This document shows positions 33,153-42,813 of a DNA stretch of 64,000 nt, in pieces. A program made the position numbers and the translations under genes. Position 1 is the stretch's first letter. The number at the start of each line of letters is the position of its first letter. The DNA comes from an uncultured Bacteroidales bacterium (GTDB taxonomy: Bacteria > Bacteroidota > Bacteroidia > Bacteroidales > Bacteroidaceae): positions 1-64,000 of the forward strand of contig CACZCZ010000015.1 of NCBI GenBank assembly GCA_902779845.1, in the 5' to 3' direction. The notes under the pieces are model-generated. The model ran no database searches. It saw nothing but the letters and a program-made list of their open reading frames with translations, and had not been told where the DNA came from.

Positions 33153-34820
33153 ATGGTAGAAAGATTTTTGAAGCAGACTCATTTCACGTCTGTTGAGGAT
33201 TACAACGAGCATCTGGAGTTCATCATTCCCGAGCATTTCAACTTCGCTTACGATGTGATGGACGCCTGGGCTGCTGAGGCGCCTGAGAAGCTGGCGCTGC
33301 TCTGGACCAATGACCAGGGCGAGGAGATTCGTGCCACCTTCAAGCAGCTGAAGGAGCAAAGCGATCAGGCTGCATCCTACCTGCAGACGCTGGGTATCGG
33401 CAAGGGTGACCCCGTGATGCTGATACTCAAGCGCCGCTATGAGTGGTGGATTGTGATGCTGGCCCTCTGCAAGATTGGCGCAATCGTCATTCCTGCCACC
33501 CACATGCTCACAAAACACGACATTGTCTATAGGAATACACGTGCGAGCGTCAAGGCCATCATCTGTGTGGATGACGCCTATGTAGTCAGCCAGATACAGG
33601 CGGCTAAGGACGAGAGTCCCACGGTGACACAGTATATCACCATCACCGACCATGGCAAGCCCATTCCCGAAGGCTTCCGTGATTACCAGGCAGAGGTCGT
33701 CAAGGCTCCCGCCTTCGTGCGTCCAGCCTTCGTCAACAACAACGAGGACACGATGATCATGTACTTCACCAGCGGCACGAGCGGCGAACCTAAGATGGTG
33801 GCCCACGACTACCTCTATGCCATGGGCCACCTGACGACGGGCGTCTTCTGGCATAACCTGCATGAGCATTCGCTTCACCTGACCGTAGCCGATACCGGCT
33901 GGGGAAAGGCTGTGTGGGGTAAGTTCTACGGCCAATGGTTTGCTGGCGCTACGGTCTTTGTCTTCGACCATGAGAAGTTCGATGCCGACTGTCTGCTGCG
34001 TCAGATGGAGAAGTATCGTGTGACCAGCTTCTGTGCGCCCCCCACCATCTACCGCTTCATGATTCGCGAGGATCTGTCGAAGTACGACCTCTCCTCGCTC
34101 GAATACTGCACCACGGCCGGTGAGGCCCTGAATCCTGCCGTCTATGACAAGTTCTTCGAGAAGACCGGCATCAGGATGATGGAAGGCTTCGGGCAGACCG
34201 AGACCACCATGACCCTCGGCACCTTCCCCTGGATGCAACCGAAGCCAGGCTCCATGGGCATCCCGAATGCACAATATGACATCGACCTCATCCGTGCCGA
34301 CGGCACCTCGTGCGAGGACGGTGAGAAGGGTGAAATCGTTGTCCGCGTAGGCGACAAGAAGCCCATCGGCCTCTTCAAAGAGTACTATCGCGACGAGGAG
34401 AAGACGCGCGAGGCATGGCATGACGGCCTCTACCACACCGGCGATATGGCGTGGCGCGATGAGGACGGCTACTATTGGTTCGAGGGCCGCATCGACGATG
34501 TCATCAAGTCCAGCGGCTACCGCATTGGTCCCTTCGAGGTGGAGAGTGCGCTGATGACGCATCCCGCCGTCGTAGAATGTGCCATCACGGGCGTGCCCGA
34601 CGACATTCGCGGCATGGTCGTGAAGGCTACTGTCGTGCTCGGCAAGGAATGGAAGGACAAAGCCGGCGACGACCTCATCAAGGAGTTGCAGCAACATGTA
34701 AAACGTGAGACCGCGCCCTACAAATATCCCCGTATTGTTGAGTTCGTGGACGAGTTGCCCAAGACCATCAGCGGAAAGATTCGTAGGGTGGAGATTCGAA
34801 ATAAAGATAATAAGAAATGA
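33153..34820 (+). CDS. AMP-forming acyl-CoA synthetase
   Basis: A 555-residue ANL-superfamily ligase. The phosphate-binding loop is MYFTSGTSGEPKMV at about residues 204-217. EGFGQTETT, DDVIKSSGYRIGPFEVES and the C-terminal catalytic Lys in PKTISGKIRR complete the set. It activates a carboxylic acid with ATP and CoA; motif spacing is closest to medium-chain or acetyl-CoA synthetase-like proteins, and the acid is not determinable. It overlaps proC by 4 nt and follows the HTH-cupin regulator. Confidence 0.9.
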   Translation: MVERFLKQTHFTSVEDYNEHLEFIIPEHFNFAYDVMDAWAAEAPEKLALLWTNDQGEEIRATFKQLKEQSDQAASYLQTLGIGKGDPVMLILKRRYEWWIVMLALCKIGAIVIPATHMLTKHDIVYRNTRASVKAIICVDDAYVVSQIQAAKDESPTVTQYITITDHGKPIPEGFRDYQAEVVKAPAFVRPAFVNNNEDTMIMYFTSGTSGEPKMVAHDYLYAMGHLTTGVFWHNLHEHSLHLTVADTGWGKAVWGKFYGQWFAGATVFVFDHEKFDADCLLRQMEKYRVTSFCAPPTIYRFMIREDLSKYDLSSLEYCTTAGEALNPAVYDKFFEKTGIRMMEGFGQTETTMTLGTFPWMQPKPGSMGIPNAQYDIDLIRADGTSCEDGEKGEIVVRVGDKKPIGLFKEYYRDEEKTREAWHDGLYHTGDMAWRDEDGYYWFEGRIDDVIKSSGYRIGPFEVESALMTHPAVVECAITGVPDDIRGMVVKATVVLGKEWKDKAGDDLIKELQQHVKRETAPYKYPRIVEFVDELPKTISGKIRRVEIRNKDNKK

Positions 34821-35587
34821 AGATAGCTATCATCGGAGCCGGCAATATGGGCGGCGCCATTGCCGAGGCATTGCTGAGAATGGACGGTTACAAAATAACC
34901 GTCAGCAATCGTACAGAAGGTAAGTTGCAGCGCTTTGCTGCGGCGGGTGCCAGCGTGACCACCGACAACTGCGTAGCCGCAAAGGATGCCGACCTCATCA
35001 TCCTGGCCGTGAAGCCTTGGTTGGTGGAAGATGTGTTGAACGAACTCAAGGCTAATATCCAACTCGCAGGCAAGACACTCGTCTCAGTAGCTGCCGCTAC
35101 ACGCGGCGAGCAGCTCTGTGACTGGGCCGGCGAGGGACCTCAGATACTCACCGCAATCCCCAATACGGCCATCGCCAACCTGGCTTCTATGACCTTCCTG
35201 GTGCCGGTTCGTGCTGATGAAGCCACCACAGCTCAGGTGAAAGCGCTCTTCGACGGCATGGGTAGTACTCTGGTCACCGATGAGGCTCACCTGCCTGCTG
35301 CCACAGCCCTCGCCTCCTGTGGCATTGCCTATGCCCTGCGCTATGTCCGTGCTGCCACGGAAGGCGGTGTGCAGCTGGGCTTCCGTGCTGCCGAGGCGCA
35401 GGACATCGTGGCACAGACGCTGCGCGGTGCTGTCAGCCTTTTAGAGAAGGAAGGAGCTCACGCAGAAGCGGAAATCGATAAGGTCACCACCCCCGGTGGC
35501 CTCACCATCCGCGGCCTCAATGCCATGGAGGAAGCCGGATTCACCAATGCTGTGATTCAGGGGCTCCTTGCCTCTTTGTCTAAGTAA
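34817..35587 (+). CDS. proC: Pyrroline-5-carboxylate reductase
   Basis: A 256-residue ProC. The NADPH Rossmann motif MKIAIIGAGNMGGAIAEAL is at the N-terminus and the TTPGGLTIRGLNAMEEAGF motif near the C-terminus. It catalyses the last proline step. It overlaps the acyl-CoA ligase gene by 4 nt and is followed 11 nt later by proB, so the three proline genes lie together inside an arginine operon. Confidence 0.95.
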   Translation: MKIAIIGAGNMGGAIAEALLRMDGYKITVSNRTEGKLQRFAAAGASVTTDNCVAAKDADLIILAVKPWLVEDVLNELKANIQLAGKTLVSVAAATRGEQLCDWAGEGPQILTAIPNTAIANLASMTFLVPVRADEATTAQVKALFDGMGSTLVTDEAHLPAATALASCGIAYALRYVRAATEGGVQLGFRAAEAQDIVAQTLRGAVSLLEKEGAHAEAEIDKVTTPGGLTIRGLNAMEEAGFTNAVIQGLLASLSK

Positions 35588-35598
35588 AATGCGAAATC

Positions 35599-36381
35599 AT
35601 GTATAAAAGAATAGCCATCAAGGTGGGCAGCAATGTGCTTACGCGGAAAGACGGGACCCTTGACATCACCCGTATGTCGGCGCTTGTAGATCAGTTGGCA
35701 GAGTTGCGTCGCTCAGGCATCGAGGTTATCCTTGTTTCCTCTGGCGCGGTAGCCAGTGGGCGCAGTGAGTTGCGTCTGCCTGCCGATGAGACGGCGCAGA
35801 TGGACAGCGTGGAACAGCGACAACTCTTCTCTGCCGTGGGACAGGCCAAGCTCATGGGACGCTACGTGGAACTCTTCCGTGACCACGGCATCCATGTGGG
35901 GCAGATTCTCACGATGAAGGAAAACTTCGCTCCAGGTGAGCAGTACGACAACCAGCGCCAGTGCATGACAGCCATGCTGGCACACGGCGTGCTACCCATC
36001 GTCAATGAAAACGATACTGTATGCGTGACGGAGTTGATGTTCACCGACAACGATGAGCTCAGCGGCCTTGTGGCACAGATGATGGACTGCCAGGCGCTGG
36101 TCATCTTGTCCAATATCGACGGCATCTACACAGGTGCTCCCGATAATCCCCAATCGCAATTGATACGGGAAGTGCCTCATGGCACTGACCTCAGCCAATA
36201 CCTGCAACCCAGCCGCTCGTCAGCCGGACGTGGCGGCATGCAAAGCAAATACCATACAGCACAGCTCGTGGCCGATGCTGGCATTCATGTCTATATTGCT
36301 AACGGCAAACGCGAGCATATCCTCTGCGATGTGCTACAACACCCAGAACAAGTGCCTTTCACCCATTTCTGCCCACAATGA
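35599..36381 (+). CDS. proB: Glutamate 5-kinase, short form without PUA domain
   Basis: A 260-residue amino acid kinase domain with KRIAIKVGSNVLTRKDG at the start and the glutamate-binding INENDTVCVTELMFTDNDELSG motif. It phosphorylates glutamate, the first proline step. The C-terminal PUA domain of enterobacterial ProB is missing, as in several Bacteroidetes. Overlaps proA by 4 nt. Confidence 0.94.
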   Translation: MYKRIAIKVGSNVLTRKDGTLDITRMSALVDQLAELRRSGIEVILVSSGAVASGRSELRLPADETAQMDSVEQRQLFSAVGQAKLMGRYVELFRDHGIHVGQILTMKENFAPGEQYDNQRQCMTAMLAHGVLPIVNENDTVCVTELMFTDNDELSGLVAQMMDCQALVILSNIDGIYTGAPDNPQSQLIREVPHGTDLSQYLQPSRSSAGRGGMQSKYHTAQLVADAGIHVYIANGKREHILCDVLQHPEQVPFTHFCPQ

Positions 36382-37646
36382 ATACAGATTTTTCACAGGT
36401 GCGTGCAGCCAGCAAGCGCATAGCGCAACTCACTGATGAAGAGCGCAGCGCTGTCCTCTGTGAGCTGGCTGATATGACCGAGGCTCGTATGGCCGACCTC
36501 TTGCAGGCCAACGCCCAAGACTTGCAGCGGATGGATCCTGCCAATCCCAACTACGACCGTCTACAACTCACAGAAGCACGTCTGCGCGACATCGCCGCAG
36601 ACCTGCGCAAAGTGGCCTCGCTGCCCTCGCCGCTCGGCCGTGAGCTTAAGCACAGCATCCTCCCCAACGGCCTTGAGCTGACGCGCGTGAGTGTGCCCTT
36701 TGGCGTCATAGGCATCATCTTCGAGGCACGTCCCAACGTCTGCTTCGACTGCTTCGCACTTTGTCTGAAGGCTGGCAGTGCCTGCATCCTCAAAGGTGGC
36801 AGCGATGCCAAGGACAGCTGCACAGCTATCATATCCCTGATTCACGAGGCTTTGCGCCGTCACAACCTGTCTGCTGAGAGCGCCCTGCTGCTCACCAGCC
36901 ACGAGGACACCGACCGCCTGCTCGCTGCTCGCGGACAGGTGGATCTCATCATTCCGCGCGGCAGCAACCGCCTCATCAACTACGTTCGCGACAATGCCCG
37001 TGTGCCTGTCATCGAGACCGGTGCCGGCGTCGTGCACTGCTATGTCGATCGCGCGGCCGACCTCGAAAAGGCCATCGCCATCGTGGTGAACGCCAAGACG
37101 CGCCGCGTCAGCGTCTGCAACGCCCTCGACTGTCTCATCATCCATCGTGACCGTCTCGCCGATCTGCCCGCTCTCTTCGAGCCACTCCTCAGCAAGGGTG
37201 TGACGATAGAGCTTGATGAAAAGGTTTTTGCCACCAGTGGCAAAACCATTTGCCACCAGTGGCAAAACCATTTGCCACCAGTGGCAAATCGCATCATCCC
37301 CGCAACCGAAACATCTTACGGCACGGAGTTCCTGTCCCTGCGTATGGCCGTGAAGGTCGTCGATAGCTTGGACGAAGCCCTTGAGCACATTGCCCGCTAT
37401 GGCTCGGGTCACAGCGAGAGCATCGTCACCGAGGACCCCGCAGCCGCCCAGCGCTTCCTCAACGAGGTCGATGCCGCCTGTGTCTATCACAATGCCCCCA
37501 CCAGCTTCACCGATGGCGGTCAGTTCGGCCTTGGCGCAGAGATTGGCATCAGCACACAGAAACTGCACGCCCGCGGCCCCATGGCCCTCGAAGAAATCAC
37601 CACGTATAAGTGGCTGATTCGAGGCAACGGGCAGACGCGCCCATAA
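36378..37646 (+). CDS. proA: Gamma-glutamyl phosphate reductase with repeat-encoded insertion
   Basis: A 422-residue ProA of the aldehyde dehydrogenase fold, with FGVIGIIFEARPNVCFDC, the IPRGSNRLINYVRDN stretch and the catalytic cysteine in RRVSVCNALDCLIIH at about residue 247. It reduces glutamyl phosphate to the semialdehyde. Residues about 283-304 (from FATSGKT to LPPVAN) are encoded by three 22-bp-period palindromic repeats, in a variable loop where relatives have an ordinary linker. The frame stays open and the downstream ATETSYGTEFLSLRMAVKVVD block is intact, so the enzyme is probably functional. Confidence 0.94.
   Translation: MNTDFSQVRAASKRIAQLTDEERSAVLCELADMTEARMADLLQANAQDLQRMDPANPNYDRLQLTEARLRDIAADLRKVASLPSPLGRELKHSILPNGLELTRVSVPFGVIGIIFEARPNVCFDCFALCLKAGSACILKGGSDAKDSCTAIISLIHEALRRHNLSAESALLLTSHEDTDRLLAARGQVDLIIPRGSNRLINYVRDNARVPVIETGAGVVHCYVDRAADLEKAIAIVVNAKTRRVSVCNALDCLIIHRDRLADLPALFEPLLSKGVTIELDEKVFATSGKTICHQWQNHLPPVANRIIPATETSYGTEFLSLRMAVKVVDSLDEALEHIARYGSGHSESIVTEDPAAAQRFLNEVDAACVYHNAPTSFTDGGQFGLGAEIGISTQKLHARGPMALEEITTYKWLIRGNGQTRP
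37227..37288. repeat. Three palindromic repeats with 22-bp period inside proA
   Basis: TTTGCCACCAGTGGCAAA (8-bp arms, 2-bp centre) occurs three times, at 37227, 37249 and 37271, joined by ACCA. The array lies inside the proA coding frame without breaking it. Confidence 0.95.
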
Positions 37647-37688
37647 ACTCTTTCTCAACGAAATTCGCGAATTCATCGAGCCTACATT

Positions 37689-40600
37689 ATGAAACACAAC
37701 TTATGCATCCTCTTGCTGTTCATCAGCATTTATCCCGTGTTTGGTGCCACTACCGCCGAAAACGACACTCTTCTCCGCGTCCTTCGTGAAGAATTGGCTG
37801 CAGACTTCGCCGAGCTGCAGCAGCAGGACGTGAAGCCCTACTTCATGAGCTTCCGCGTGCAGGAAACCCATAGGGCCATCATCGCTTCAACTTTCGGGTT
37901 CTTGGCCAACTCAAATCAAGAGCGCGTTCGTCAGTTCACTCCTCAGATACGTGTTGGCTCTGCCGAGTTGGACAACTTCAAGTTCAATCCTCAGAGCTCG
38001 GTCGGCTCTGTTCAGCTACCTCTGACTGATGCCTCGCCCGATGCTTTTCGTGCTACTATCTGGTCGCACATGTTGAATGCTTATGACCGTGTGGCCAATG
38101 AATACCGCAGTGTGCAGAACCGCCTGCGCACCCAAGCCGACAACGAGGACAAGGCTCCCTGCTTCAGTGTGCTCAGCGGTTCTCCCGCTGAGACCTACTA
38201 CGAAGCCCCCCTTGCTTATACATCCCTCACGCCCGAGGAACAGCGTGAATGGGAGCAGCGCCTGTGCCGTATCTCTGCTGCCTTCTGCAAGCATCCCCAA
38301 TTCAACGAGGCTGTGGCCAGCATGCAAGTGGAGTTTAGTCGTACGCACCTGGTCAACACGGAGGGAACCGCTATCGTGCAGAACCGCCGCAGCTTCCAAG
38401 TGATGCTGCAGGTGCAGACCACGACTGATGATGGAATGGTCCTGCCCTTATATCAAAGTTACTTCGCCACCCAACTCGACTCATTGCCCTCTGAGGATGT
38501 GATGTTGCGCGATGCAGAAAATCTGGGTCGCCGACTTGAAGCGCTGGTGAAGGCCCCTGTGGCCGATCCTTTCACAGGACCCGCTTTGATGAGCGGTGAG
38601 GCCAGCGGTGTCTTCTTCCATGAGATCTTCGGACATCGTTTGGAAGGCCACCGCATGAAGTCGGGTGGTCAGACCTTCCGCAAGATGGTGGGTGAGCGTG
38701 TGCTGCCCACGGACTTCCAAGTCTATTGCGACCCCACGTTGACGCACTACGGCACGCAGCCTTTGAATGGTGGCTATGTTTATGACGATGAAGGCACGCG
38801 CGCGCGTAGAGTAAATAATGTGGTGGATGGCGTGCTGAAGGAATTCCTGATGAGCCGCGTGCCGCTCGACAGCTTCCCCGAGAGCAATGGCCATGGCCGA
38901 ACAGCCGGAGGCGGCACGCCTGTCAGCCGTCAGTCCAACCTCGTTGTAGAGACCCGCAAGCCCTACACCGAGGCACGGCTGCGACAGATGCTGCGCGACG
39001 AAGCACAGCGACAGGGCAAGGAGTACGGCTATCTCTTCCAAAGTGTCAGCGGCGGCTACACGCAGACAGGCGAAGGAGGTAGCATCAATTCCTTCAATGT
39101 CAACCCGCTGGAAGTCTATCGCGTGTATGTCGATGGCCGTCCTGATGAGCTCGTTCGTGGCGTGGACCTCATCGGCACACCCCTCTCCATGTTCTCCAAT
39201 ATCGCCGCTGGCGGCGACACCCCTTCCACCTTCATCGGCTCCTGCGGTGCCGAGAGCGGTTGGGTGCCTGTCAGTGCTACCTCGCCGATGCTTTACTGCT
39301 CGAAGATTGAGACACAGCGCAGGACACAGAAAGGCTACCTGATGCCGAAGCTGGCTGCGCCAAGCCTTCATGCGGCAGCTCCTTCAGAATCCAAAGATTC
39401 CGTCATCTTCGCCGCGCTCTCAGATGAGCTGAAGCGTAGTATGGACAGCCTGCAGATTGCCGGGCAACCCGCTCCTTTCATCATCGACTACCGTCTGCAA
39501 CGCGAGCGTTCGCTGCACATAGAAGCCACCCTCGGCGAGGTCTGCCAGAAGCAGATAACACCTTGGTATCAGAAGTTTGATGCTGAAGTGGTACTGGGCG
39601 ACTACCATCGCACCAGCCAGCTTCAGGCAGAGCCGAACATGCGTGGTGTCAGTATTCCCATGGCTGCAGACTATAACAATCTGCGCCGTCAGGCCTGGAT
39701 GGCTTCAGATGCACGCTACAAACAGTCGCTTGCAGCCCTTGCACAGAAAATGCAGGCGCAGCGGAAAGCCACTTTGCCCGAAGATGAGGAGGCAATGGAC
39801 GATCTTATCCCATCAAAGCCTGCCACCAGCATCCAGCACCGCAGCGCAGAAATGGAAAACCTTCACGCCGATGAGCTGGAAGCCTATGTTCGCCGCCTGT
39901 CCCTTGTCGCTCGCGAGTTCCCTGAACTGACGCACAGCGCAGCGCAGGCACACATCATGCAGGCTGACATCTACCGTCTCACCAGCGAGGGCGTCCGCGT
40001 GGCACAGCCGCAGGACAATCTGTGTGAGATATACTTCTCCTTCCATCTTTTCCACAACACTAACGGCTACAATTCCACCGACGGACATAACAAAACCTAT
40101 ACTTGTGCGGCTGAAGCGCTGGCAGACAGTGCAAAGTTCACTAAAACACTGCGTGAGTACATCCGCCGGCGTCTGGACCTCCTTCAGGCAAAGATTGAGG
40201 AAGACTACTATGTCGGCCCCGTACTCTTTGAAGGCAATGCCGGCTGGACCATTTACACAGAGGCCAGCAGTGGCCGTCACAACTTCCGTGCCTGGCATCC
40301 CTACACCCAGAGCGATCGTGAGATCTATGTGAAGATGAACCGCAAGATCATCGACGATAAGATCAGTATGCGGCAGGATCCGACGCTCAGCACATGGGAG
40401 GGAAAACCGCTCGTGGGTTTTTACACGGCCGATGCCAACGGTCAGAAGCCGCAAGCCCTGACGCTGATTGAGCGCGGCATCTTCCGCGACCAGTTCTGCG
40501 GTGTCACGCCTTCGCTGGGAACTTCTACGCCTACTGGCAACCTGCGCTTCAACTTCCCCAATAACCGAAACGGTGCCATGGGCGCCGCCACAGCTCCTGG

Positions 40601-40970
40601 CATCCTTCGCATTGAGAGCAGCAAGACTGTGCCGCTCAAGAAGATGCGTAAGCAGCTGTTGCGCGAGGCGCAGCGCGAGGGCTACGACCACGCCTATATC
40701 GATCGTGAGGACGCTTTTTACCGCGTCAGCGTGAAGGACGGCAGCGAGACCCTGATGCGACGCCCGAACATCCAAGTCACCCTCAACAATCTGCGCCATA
40801 TCAATGCCCTCTCCACCGAGCAGGAAGCTGTGGTGGGCTCAGAGGACGGCGGTGCCCGCTTCTCCATCATCGCTCCCAAGGCGATGCTTCTGGGCGATAT
40901 CGTAGTACCTACTCCCTCGCCCGAACAGATTGCCAAGCCCACCCTCACATTCCCGCTACATCGGAAATAA
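37689..40970 (+). CDS. Secreted tandem TldD-like metallopeptidase fusion
   Basis: A 1093-residue protein with a signal peptide (MKHNLCILLLFISIYPVFG). Residues about 25-550 form a TldD/PmbA-like peptidase with the zinc motif HEIFGH (His311, Glu312, His316) and the conserved Cys519 in FIGSCGAESG. Residues about 560-1093 repeat the TldD architecture but replace the zinc motif with GNAGWTIYTEAS, so this half is probably catalytically dead. Cytoplasmic TldD-TldE pairs work as an active/inactive heterodimer; here a similar pair is apparently fused and exported. It lies between proA and argF' with spacers near 40 nt. The substrate is unknown. Confidence 0.85.
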   Translation: MKHNLCILLLFISIYPVFGATTAENDTLLRVLREELAADFAELQQQDVKPYFMSFRVQETHRAIIASTFGFLANSNQERVRQFTPQIRVGSAELDNFKFNPQSSVGSVQLPLTDASPDAFRATIWSHMLNAYDRVANEYRSVQNRLRTQADNEDKAPCFSVLSGSPAETYYEAPLAYTSLTPEEQREWEQRLCRISAAFCKHPQFNEAVASMQVEFSRTHLVNTEGTAIVQNRRSFQVMLQVQTTTDDGMVLPLYQSYFATQLDSLPSEDVMLRDAENLGRRLEALVKAPVADPFTGPALMSGEASGVFFHEIFGHRLEGHRMKSGGQTFRKMVGERVLPTDFQVYCDPTLTHYGTQPLNGGYVYDDEGTRARRVNNVVDGVLKEFLMSRVPLDSFPESNGHGRTAGGGTPVSRQSNLVVETRKPYTEARLRQMLRDEAQRQGKEYGYLFQSVSGGYTQTGEGGSINSFNVNPLEVYRVYVDGRPDELVRGVDLIGTPLSMFSNIAAGGDTPSTFIGSCGAESGWVPVSATSPMLYCSKIETQRRTQKGYLMPKLAAPSLHAAAPSESKDSVIFAALSDELKRSMDSLQIAGQPAPFIIDYRLQRERSLHIEATLGEVCQKQITPWYQKFDAEVVLGDYHRTSQLQAEPNMRGVSIPMAADYNNLRRQAWMASDARYKQSLAALAQKMQAQRKATLPEDEEAMDDLIPSKPATSIQHRSAEMENLHADELEAYVRRLSLVAREFPELTHSAAQAHIMQADIYRLTSEGVRVAQPQDNLCEIYFSFHLFHNTNGYNSTDGHNKTYTCAAEALADSAKFTKTLREYIRRRLDLLQAKIEEDYYVGPVLFEGNAGWTIYTEASSGRHNFRAWHPYTQSDREIYVKMNRKIIDDKISMRQDPTLSTWEGKPLVGFYTADANGQKPQALTLIERGIFRDQFCGVTPSLGTSTPTGNLRFNFPNNRNGAMGAATAPGILRIESSKTVPLKKMRKQLLREAQREGYDHAYIDREDAFYRVSVKDGSETLMRRPNIQVTLNNLRHINALSTEQEAVVGSEDGGARFSIIAPKAMLLGDIVVPTPSPEQIAKPTLTFPLHRK

Positions 40971-41009
40971 AAGATTCAACAGATTAAAAACATAAGGGGA
41001 TTTTATATT

Positions 41010-41981
41010 ATGAAAGTCTTTCAACACGTCAGTGATATCGGCGACCTCCGCGTCGCCCTCGCGGAAGCGCAGGAAGTGAAGCGCGACCGCTACCAGTGGC
41101 AGCACCTTGGTAAGAACAAGACCGCGCTGCTTATCTTCTTCAATAACTCCCTGCGCACACGCCTCTCCACGCAGAAGGCTGCCATGAACCTCGGCATGAA
41201 CGTCATCGTGCTCGACGTGAACCAAGGTGCCTGGAAACTGGAGACAGAGCGCGGCGTCATCATGGACGGCGACAAGAGTGAGCATCTCTTGGAGGCTATC
41301 CCCGTGATGGCCAGCTACTGCGACATCATCGGCGTCCGTAGCTTTGCCCGCTTCGAGAGCCGCGCGGATGACTACGAAGAGAAGATTCTCAATCAATTCA
41401 TCAAGTATAGTGGTCGCCCCGTCTTCTTCATGGAGTCCGCTACGGTGCACCCCCTGCAGGCGTTTGCGGATTTGATTACGATAGAAGAGCACAAGCAAAA
41501 TCCCCGTCCCAAGGTCGTCATGACTTGGGCTCCTCATCCCAAAGCCTTACCACAGGCCGTTCCCAACAGTTTCGCTGAATGGATGTTGGCCGCTGATGTC
41601 GATTTCGTCATCACGCACCCCGAGGGTTATGAACTCGACCCGCAGTTCGTGAAGGGCGCGCACGTGGAGTATGACCAGATGAAAGCTTTCGAAGGTGCAG
41701 ACTTTGTATATGCCAAGAACTGGAGCTGTCCGGGCGTCACACGCCCCGAGGATTACGGAAAGGTGCTGCACGACTATCACTCGATGATGGATTGGTGTGT
41801 CAGCAAGCGTCAGATGGCTGTCACGAACGATGCCCGCTTCATGCATTGCCTGCCCGTGCGCCGCAACATGATTGTCACGGACGAAGTCATCGAGGCCCCC
41901 CGCAGTCTCGTCATCCCAGAAGCCGCGAACCGCGAGATATCTGCACAGGTGGTTATCAAACGAATGTTGGAATCGCTTTAG
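41010..41981 (+). CDS. argF': N-acylornithine carbamoyltransferase, probable N-succinylornithine type
   Basis: A 323-residue carbamoyltransferase of the AOTC/SOTC group. The carbamoyl phosphate loop is FFNNSLRTRLSTQKA, and HPLQAFADL and HCLPVRRNM follow. Residue 90, in MDGDKSEH, is Ser. In this group Glu at the equivalent site accepts N-acetylornithine and Pro, Ser, Ala or Val accepts N-succinylornithine. The enzyme should make N-succinylcitrulline, so the pathway uses acylated intermediates past ornithine. Last gene of the argD run; it ends 14 nt from the convergent YjbH-like gene. Confidence 0.93.
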   Translation: MKVFQHVSDIGDLRVALAEAQEVKRDRYQWQHLGKNKTALLIFFNNSLRTRLSTQKAAMNLGMNVIVLDVNQGAWKLETERGVIMDGDKSEHLLEAIPVMASYCDIIGVRSFARFESRADDYEEKILNQFIKYSGRPVFFMESATVHPLQAFADLITIEEHKQNPRPKVVMTWAPHPKALPQAVPNSFAEWMLAADVDFVITHPEGYELDPQFVKGAHVEYDQMKAFEGADFVYAKNWSCPGVTRPEDYGKVLHDYHSMMDWCVSKRQMAVTNDARFMHCLPVRRNMIVTDEVIEAPRSLVIPEAANREISAQVVIKRMLESL

Positions 41982-41995
41982 GGGAGAGAAAGGCG

Positions 41996-42796
41996 TTAAA
42001 ATGGGATTGTGTAGTGGTAGCTGAGGCCGCCAGTGAAACCATAACCATGAATGAGGCTCGCCTGCACGAAGAGATGTCGCCATAATAGGACATCAGCACC
42101 TACGTTGACACCGATGCCGTCCCACTCTACGATGAGTCGCGGCCGCTGTAGCCAAGCACGCGGATTGCGCAACGATTCGCCCAGCCTCGGAACAAAAGTT
42201 ATGCCGCCGGCTACGCCGCGGCGGTTTGAGTTGGCATTGGAGGAATAGTAGCGATAGGCCACGTGTACACCCAACTCAAAGCCCTTGATGTCGAAATGCT
42301 TGGTAGCTGCGATATAAAGGTTTTGGAAGTAGTTGTTGCCACTTGCGCCGCTTTTAATCAGCTTGAAGCGACCGATGTCGTCCATGCCTAAGGCGATGGC
42401 TGGCCACCAGCGACCCTCATACAACGGGTTCACCTTCACGTTCATGTGGCGATCCTCATTGTAGTAGCCCAACGGCTCGTCTTTTTTCCCGTTCTTGTGC
42501 ATATACAACAGGGTGGCGGCATACGAGATTTCAATCCAGCGGAAGGCAGTGAGGCCGATGGCGTAGCCAAAGGTGTTGTATTTATCACCGTCACGCTGCA
42601 ACTGATCGGGCGTGAAAGCTTTGTGCAGAAACGACGCGCTGCCGCGGAAAGTGCCCGCGGGTCCCATCTCGGCATTCGGCACTTGGAGCAGACCTGTGGT
42701 GCCATGGTAGTTTTGTGCTGACAGCATGGTTGTCAGCAGCAGCATGATGGCCAGGAGGGCGCTTCTAGTGCGGATGATGGTCGTTGAACGTTTCAT
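41996..42796 (-). CDS. YjbH-like outer membrane protein
   Basis: A 266-residue protein with a signal sequence (RSALLAIMLLLTTMLSAQ) followed by GTTGLLQVPNAEMGPAGTFRGSASFL, the N-terminal motif of YjbH-domain proteins linked to exopolysaccharide production. The rest is amphipathic beta strands ending in an aromatic C-terminal strand (LSYHYTIPF), as in outer membrane barrels. Function unknown beyond family. Promoter TACTTTTG on the minus strand at 42814-42821. Confidence 0.83.
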   Translation of the reverse strand: MKRSTTIIRTRSALLAIMLLLTTMLSAQNYHGTTGLLQVPNAEMGPAGTFRGSASFLHKAFTPDQLQRDGDKYNTFGYAIGLTAFRWIEISYAATLLYMHKNGKKDEPLGYYNEDRHMNVKVNPLYEGRWWPAIALGMDDIGRFKLIKSGASGNNYFQNLYIAATKHFDIKGFELGVHVAYRYYSSNANSNRRGVAGGITFVPRLGESLRNPRAWLQRPRLIVEWDGIGVNVGADVLLWRHLFVQASLIHGYGFTGGLSYHYTIPF

Positions 42797-42813
42797 TTCA
42801 GTTGTTTTCGCCG

